Shown here piece by piece: positions 5,731 through 9,861 of a stretch of 9,861 nucleotides of DNA. The notes under the pieces were generated by a model. The model ran no database searches, was not told the origin of the DNA, and worked only from the letters and a program-made list of their open reading frames with translations. Within the stretch, counting starts at the first letter, position 1; every line of letters begins with the position of its first letter. The stretch is from Chloroflexota bacterium. Lineage in GTDB: Bacteria; Chloroflexota; Anaerolineae; Anaerolineales; Villigracilaceae. The position numbers and the translations under genes are program-made. The stretch covers positions 1 through 9,861 of the forward strand of contig JAJYOO010000060.1 of NCBI GenBank assembly GCA_021796155.1. The letters run 5' to 3'.

Positions 5731-5781
5731 CTGTTTCGGGCAAGCTATATCTGCAAAGCAGATTCTGGCATACCCGAACAG
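5731..5781. repeat. Two-tier intergenic palindrome after ptrB
   Basis: An inner perfect hairpin ATCTGC (5749-5754), loop AAA, GCAGAT (5758-5763) is nested inside outer arms CTGTTTCGGG (5731-5740) and CCCGAACAG (5773-5781), which pair with one bulged T. It begins 36 bases after the ptrB stop. No T run follows, so it could be a non-canonical terminator, an mRNA 3'-end stabiliser or a dispersed palindrome. The rest of the 178-base gap is AT-rich, with a possible TATAGT -10 at 5826-5831 for the next gene. Confidence 0.55.
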
Positions 5782-5872
5782 GCATAATCTACACACAAAA
5801 TACACATCTGTTTTTGTGATTGGAGTATAGTAGGCGCATGGGGAAATATACATTCATGGAAAAGGAAGAGAA

Positions 5873-6688
5873 ATGACGCCGACTCGAAAACTCCTCATCC
5901 TATTCTGTATCCTTGCTCTCGTGATGATGGCATGTAGTGTGACATTTGATCTTGGTCCGCAGTCCTCAAGCGGCACTGCAACGCCAACGCTATCTGGCAT
6001 GGATCAGGTTTCAACCATGGTGGCACAAACTTTACAGGCCCTGACGCAAGAGGCACTTACTGCCGCTCCCACCAGCACTCCTCTGCCAAGCGCAACAGCG
6101 ACATCAACCAACACGCCGCTGCCACCCACCCTCAGTGTCAGCGTCGCGACAAACTGTTATGCCGGCCCCAGCACAAATTACGGCTTTGTGATCACGATCT
6201 ATCCCGGAGTTACTGTAACAGTGGAAGGAAAGGACACAGCGGATAATTACTGGATCATTGATGTGCCAAATTATCCCGGAACGGTCTGCTGGCTCTCGGG
6301 ACAATATGCACGTGTGAGCGGGGATACCAACAGCGTCCCTGCACCGGCAACACCAGTGGTCTCGAACTACACCTTGAGCGAGCCGCGCGGATTACGCGTT
6401 TCATGTACCAGCCAGGCGCTTTCGCCCACGCCCGACCCGGATGATTGGCATTGGGATAATGCGTCCCAATGGACGGTGGTCTTTCGATGGACAAACACCG
6501 ATCCTGATCAAACAGGCGTGCGCGTTTATAGGAACGGACATCAAATCGCAACCCTTCATGCCCATGCAAGTTCCATCACCGATACTTTTATCCACTATGG
6601 GCATTGGGATGTCACGTACGGTGTGCAGGCACTCAACGGCTCTCAAGTCTCCAGCATCGTGACCATCGAAGTTGATCACTGTGGATGA
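5873..6688 (+). CDS. Secreted lipoprotein with SH3-like and C-terminal FN3-like domains (copy 1)
   Basis: This 271-aa predicted lipoprotein has a basic start (TPTRK), a hydrophobic helix at residues 7-20, and a lipobox-like VMMA-Cys21, so it is probably exported and lipid-anchored outside the membrane. A Thr/Pro/Ser-rich linker spans about 60-86 (TSTPLPSATATSTNTPLPPT). Residues 88-150 form an SH3b-like domain (SVATNCYAGPSTNYGFV ... YWIID ... CWLSGQYARV) with Cys95 and Cys139 placed to form a disulfide. Residues 170-271 look like a fibronectin-III or similar beta-sandwich (VRVYRNGHQIATL, VTYGVQALNG), with Cys178 and Cys270 at its ends. The start is supported by GGAAGAG about 3-9 bases before ATG. 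It is a paralogue of the next gene. Bacterial SH3 domains often bind peptidoglycan or other envelope ligands, but the ligand here is unknown. Confidence 0.88.
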   Translation: MTPTRKLLILFCILALVMMACSVTFDLGPQSSSGTATPTLSGMDQVSTMVAQTLQALTQEALTAAPTSTPLPSATATSTNTPLPPTLSVSVATNCYAGPSTNYGFVITIYPGVTVTVEGKDTADNYWIIDVPNYPGTVCWLSGQYARVSGDTNSVPAPATPVVSNYTLSEPRGLRVSCTSQALSPTPDPDDWHWDNASQWTVVFRWTNTDPDQTGVRVYRNGHQIATLHAHASSITDTFIHYGHWDVTYGVQALNGSQVSSIVTIEVDHCG

Positions 6689-6832
6689 TCTAATGCAAAT
6701 GAGATTCTGAAGACAAAACCCGGTCGGATTTCTATTCCGCCAAATATAAACATCTAACCTCCTCGGTACATTTTGGGGATTGGCCTCACGCGCATGATGA
6801 AGCAAAATTGCGACGAATTGGAGGTAGCCTTT

Positions 6833-7645
6833 ATGAACGCCAAAAGAAATTTAACGTTAGGAATAACAGCCCTCGTAATCGCAATATTGGCCTGCAATCT
6901 CCCTGCTCCGAAACCGAGCGCAGAGGCAATGCCAACCAACCAGGCAACACAAACATCTACTCCTCTGCCTGCACCAACGCCAACGGCTTCGACACCCATA
7001 GTCAGCGTGAGTACAGCAACGAATTGCCGCACCGGCCCGGGTCAAAATTATGATCTTGTGCTCGTCTTCCAGCCCGGGGCAACCGCGCCTGTGGTCGCAA
7101 AATATTCTGCGGCAAACTATTGGATCATCACCACGCCAACCGGCGGGACCTGCTGGTTGTGGGGAGCTTATGCAACAGTGCAAGGCAACACAAGCACGTT
7201 AGCCGAGATGGCACCGCCCGCTGCGCCGCCTACGCAGGTTGCGTCCAATCCTCCCACTCCAAAACCTACACAACCATCCGCCGCCCCAACCAACAAGCCA
7301 ATCGTTCCCATCAATCCGATCATCAATCCGGGCATTATAAAAATCGCATTGCCACCTGCTGCGCCATCCAAATTGACCGTAACCACGACCTGTCAGTTTA
7401 TGTACTTTCCAGTCAAGGTTCTTACAGGTCGCAGTGACGCCCTATCATGGACAAGCGTAAGCAATGCAGCCTCTTATAACATTTATGTTAATGGCAAGTT
7501 ATTTCTCCAGCTGACTACTACGCAGTATACGATTACATACCTTCCAATGAATCCAACCCCATCAGGCGCGGTTCAATTTGGCGTGGCAGCTACAAATGCA
7601 TATGGCACATCAGCAACAACTGACACAAGCTCTTCATGCCCCTAG
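6833..7645 (+). CDS. Secreted lipoprotein with SH3-like and FN3 domains (copy 2)
   Basis: This is a 270-aa paralogue of the preceding lipoprotein. The start is ATG 6833, chosen over an in-frame ATG at 6773 because GGAGG lies at 6820-6824 (8-base spacing) and the signal peptide begins there. Lys4/Arg5, a hydrophobic helix at 7-20 and ILA-Cys21 form a lipoprotein signal. A Thr/Pro linker (about 38-55) leads to an SH3b-like domain at 57-120 (STATNCRTGPGQNYDLV ... NYWIIT ... CWLWGAYATV) with Cys65/Cys107. A second Pro-rich linker (about 126-178, including PINPIINPG) precedes an FN3-like domain at 179-268 (LSWTSVSNAASYNIYVNG ... FGVAATNAYGTS) with Cys187/Cys269. The order of domains and the cysteine positions match copy 1, but copy 2 adds the longer inter-domain linker. 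It ends 8 bases before a terminator stem. Role: probably cell-surface binding, ligand unknown. Confidence 0.88.
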   Translation: MNAKRNLTLGITALVIAILACNLPAPKPSAEAMPTNQATQTSTPLPAPTPTASTPIVSVSTATNCRTGPGQNYDLVLVFQPGATAPVVAKYSAANYWIITTPTGGTCWLWGAYATVQGNTSTLAEMAPPAAPPTQVASNPPTPKPTQPSAAPTNKPIVPINPIINPGIIKIALPPAAPSKLTVTTTCQFMYFPVKVLTGRSDALSWTSVSNAASYNIYVNGKLFLQLTTTQYTITYLPMNPTPSGAVQFGVAATNAYGTSATTDTSSSCP

Positions 7646-7653
7646 GCATAGAG

Positions 7654-7688
7654 AAACTTCCGAAGCCCTAATGACTTCGGAAGTTTTT

Positions 7689-7690
<2 letters not shown>
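7654..7690 (+). terminator. Intrinsic terminator between lipoprotein 2 and typA
   Basis: A perfect 12-bp stem AAACTTCCGAAG (7654-7665) pairs with CTTCGGAAGTTT (7675-7686), with a 9-base loop and a seven-T run at 7684-7690. It terminates the plus-strand lipoprotein. The typA stop codon (minus strand, 7689-7691) overlaps the T run, so the same hairpin follows typA immediately on the other strand, where the T run is only three long. Confidence 0.92.
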
Positions 7691-9548
<1,858 letters not shown>

Positions 9549-9552
9549 GGTC

Positions 9553-9587
9553 AGTAGTTAGTAGTGAGTAATAAGTCGTTAGTTTTA
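9553..9587. repeat. Degenerate heptanucleotide tandem repeat, array A
   Basis: There are five contiguous 7-base units: AGTAGTT, AGTAGTG, AGTAATA, AGTCGTT and AGTTTTA, all starting AGT. The array ends 4 bases from the typA ATG on the minus strand, so it would be in the 5' leader of typA and occupies the usual ribosome-binding position. Confidence 0.65.
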
Positions 9588-9606
9588 TTTGAATTCAAGA
9601 GCCAGT

Positions 9607-9640
9607 AACGTGGCACTTGACACTTGAAACGTGACACTGA
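9607..9640. repeat. Degenerate heptanucleotide tandem repeat, array B
   Basis: Successive 7-base units AACGTGG, CACTTGA, CACTTGA, AACGTGA and a 6-base CACTGA run from 9607 to 9640, including one exact tandem pair (9614-9627). It lies upstream of array A in the typA leader. The base composition and unit differ from array A, but the 7-base period is the same. Confidence 0.6.
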
Positions 9641-9651
9641 GTTAGACATAC

Positions 9652-9681
9652 AAAAACCCCCGACGGGGAGGCCGAGGGTTT
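9652..9681 (-). terminator. GC-rich hairpin with U run on the minus strand, upstream of typA
   Basis: Read on the minus strand, the 3' arm ends GGGGGTTTTT (9661 down to 9652). It can pair with a proximal CCCC (9665-9668, 3-base loop) or with a distal AAACCCTCG (9681-9673, one mismatch). It may end a minus-strand gene lying beyond the window, or act as an attenuator in the typA leader. On the plus strand the T run is only three long. Confidence 0.65.
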
Positions 9682-9763
9682 CTTCATGTTTCGAATCGTT
9701 CGGCGTACTGACGATATTGTATCAGAGTTTGAAAGAGTTCGGAAGCCTGGCTACAGACTCGTT
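9682..9763. other. Non-coding stretch upstream of the hairpin
   Basis: The interval 9549-9861 has no convincing gene. A 60-codon frame at 9624-9806 runs through repeat, terminator and end-repeat sequence and has no domain-like pattern. A possible minus-strand -10, TACAAT (complement of 9716-9721), with a poor TTCCGA 17 bases upstream, could drive a transcript across the hairpin at 9652-9681. Nothing else is recognised here. Confidence 0.3.
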
Positions 9764-9842
9764 TATGGTTTTCTCAAGAATGAGAATAGGGCATGGTAAG
9801 CAGTGAAAAAGCATCGGAGAGATGGGCGGCGAACCAGCGTCT
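9764..9842. repeat. Right copy of the 79-bp perfect inverted repeat
   Basis: This is the exact reverse complement of bases 1-79 and includes the TTCTCA-N4-TGAGAA dyad (9771-9786). A further 19 bases (9843-9861) lie beyond it, with no counterpart visible at the left because the window begins there. It is flanked inward by different sequence (9763 and below versus 80 and above), so the two copies sit in different contexts. Confidence 0.9.
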
Positions 9843-9861
9843 GGCTTGAGCAACATTTTTG

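Noticed and set aside
9553..9640. CRISPR array
   Set aside because: The units are 7 bases long, contiguous and degenerate, without spacers or cas genes.
9624..9806. 60-codon open frame at the right end
   Set aside because: It crosses a tandem repeat, the terminator hairpin and the 79-bp end repeat; no recognisable motif or ribosome-binding site.

Overview
The window looks like a piece of a bacterial genome of about 50% GC, most likely from the phylum Chloroflexota (Anaerolineae-like). This is an inference from three things: secreted lipoproteins with long Thr/Pro-rich 'TPLPPT' linkers followed by an SH3-like domain, short palindromic intergenic repeats, and a sugar-phosphate-type bacterial microcompartment (BMC) locus. 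No rRNA, tRNA, CRISPR array or transposase is visible.

Positions 1-3320 hold the most interesting part: the 3' portion of a BMC operon of the 'sugar phosphate utilizing' (SPU) kind. In order it encodes an RpiB-family sugar-phosphate isomerase, a deoxyribose-phosphate aldolase (DeoC), a pentameric shell vertex protein (BMC-P, EutN/CcmL family), a small tether-like protein with no known catalytic domain, and two more BMC-P proteins. A strong intrinsic terminator follows at 3288-3319. The isomerase and aldolase both carry N-terminal amphipathic helices, and the small protein carries a C-terminal one, all of the kind that brings cargo into a shell. The inferred chemistry is isomerisation of a pentose phosphate and aldol cleavage of 2-deoxyribose-5-phosphate to glyceraldehyde-3-phosphate and volatile, reactive acetaldehyde inside the shell. 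Hexameric or trimeric shell proteins and an aldehyde dehydrogenase are not in the window.

Positions 3320-5872 carry a monocistronic oligopeptidase B (S9A prolyl oligopeptidase family) with its own near-consensus promoter. Positions 5873-7690 carry two tandem paralogous secreted lipoproteins (SH3-like plus FN3-like domains) ending at a strong terminator. Positions 7689-9548 carry the translation GTPase TypA/BipA on the minus strand, convergent with the lipoproteins. Positions 9549-9861 are non-coding, with two degenerate heptanucleotide repeat arrays, a terminator or attenuator hairpin, and a 79-bp segment.

That 79-bp segment (9764-9842) is an exact inverted copy of the first 79 bases of the window. 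This is either a real inverted repeat that broke the assembly or a fold-back artefact, and it makes the sequence upstream of the isomerase gene uncertain. Other points worth a second look are a four-cysteine cluster between the targeting helix and the barrel of DeoC, an Asp in place of the catalytic Cys of RpiB, an in-frame palindromic repeat in the linker of the small tether protein, and a facing pair of REP-like elements between deoC and the first vertex gene.
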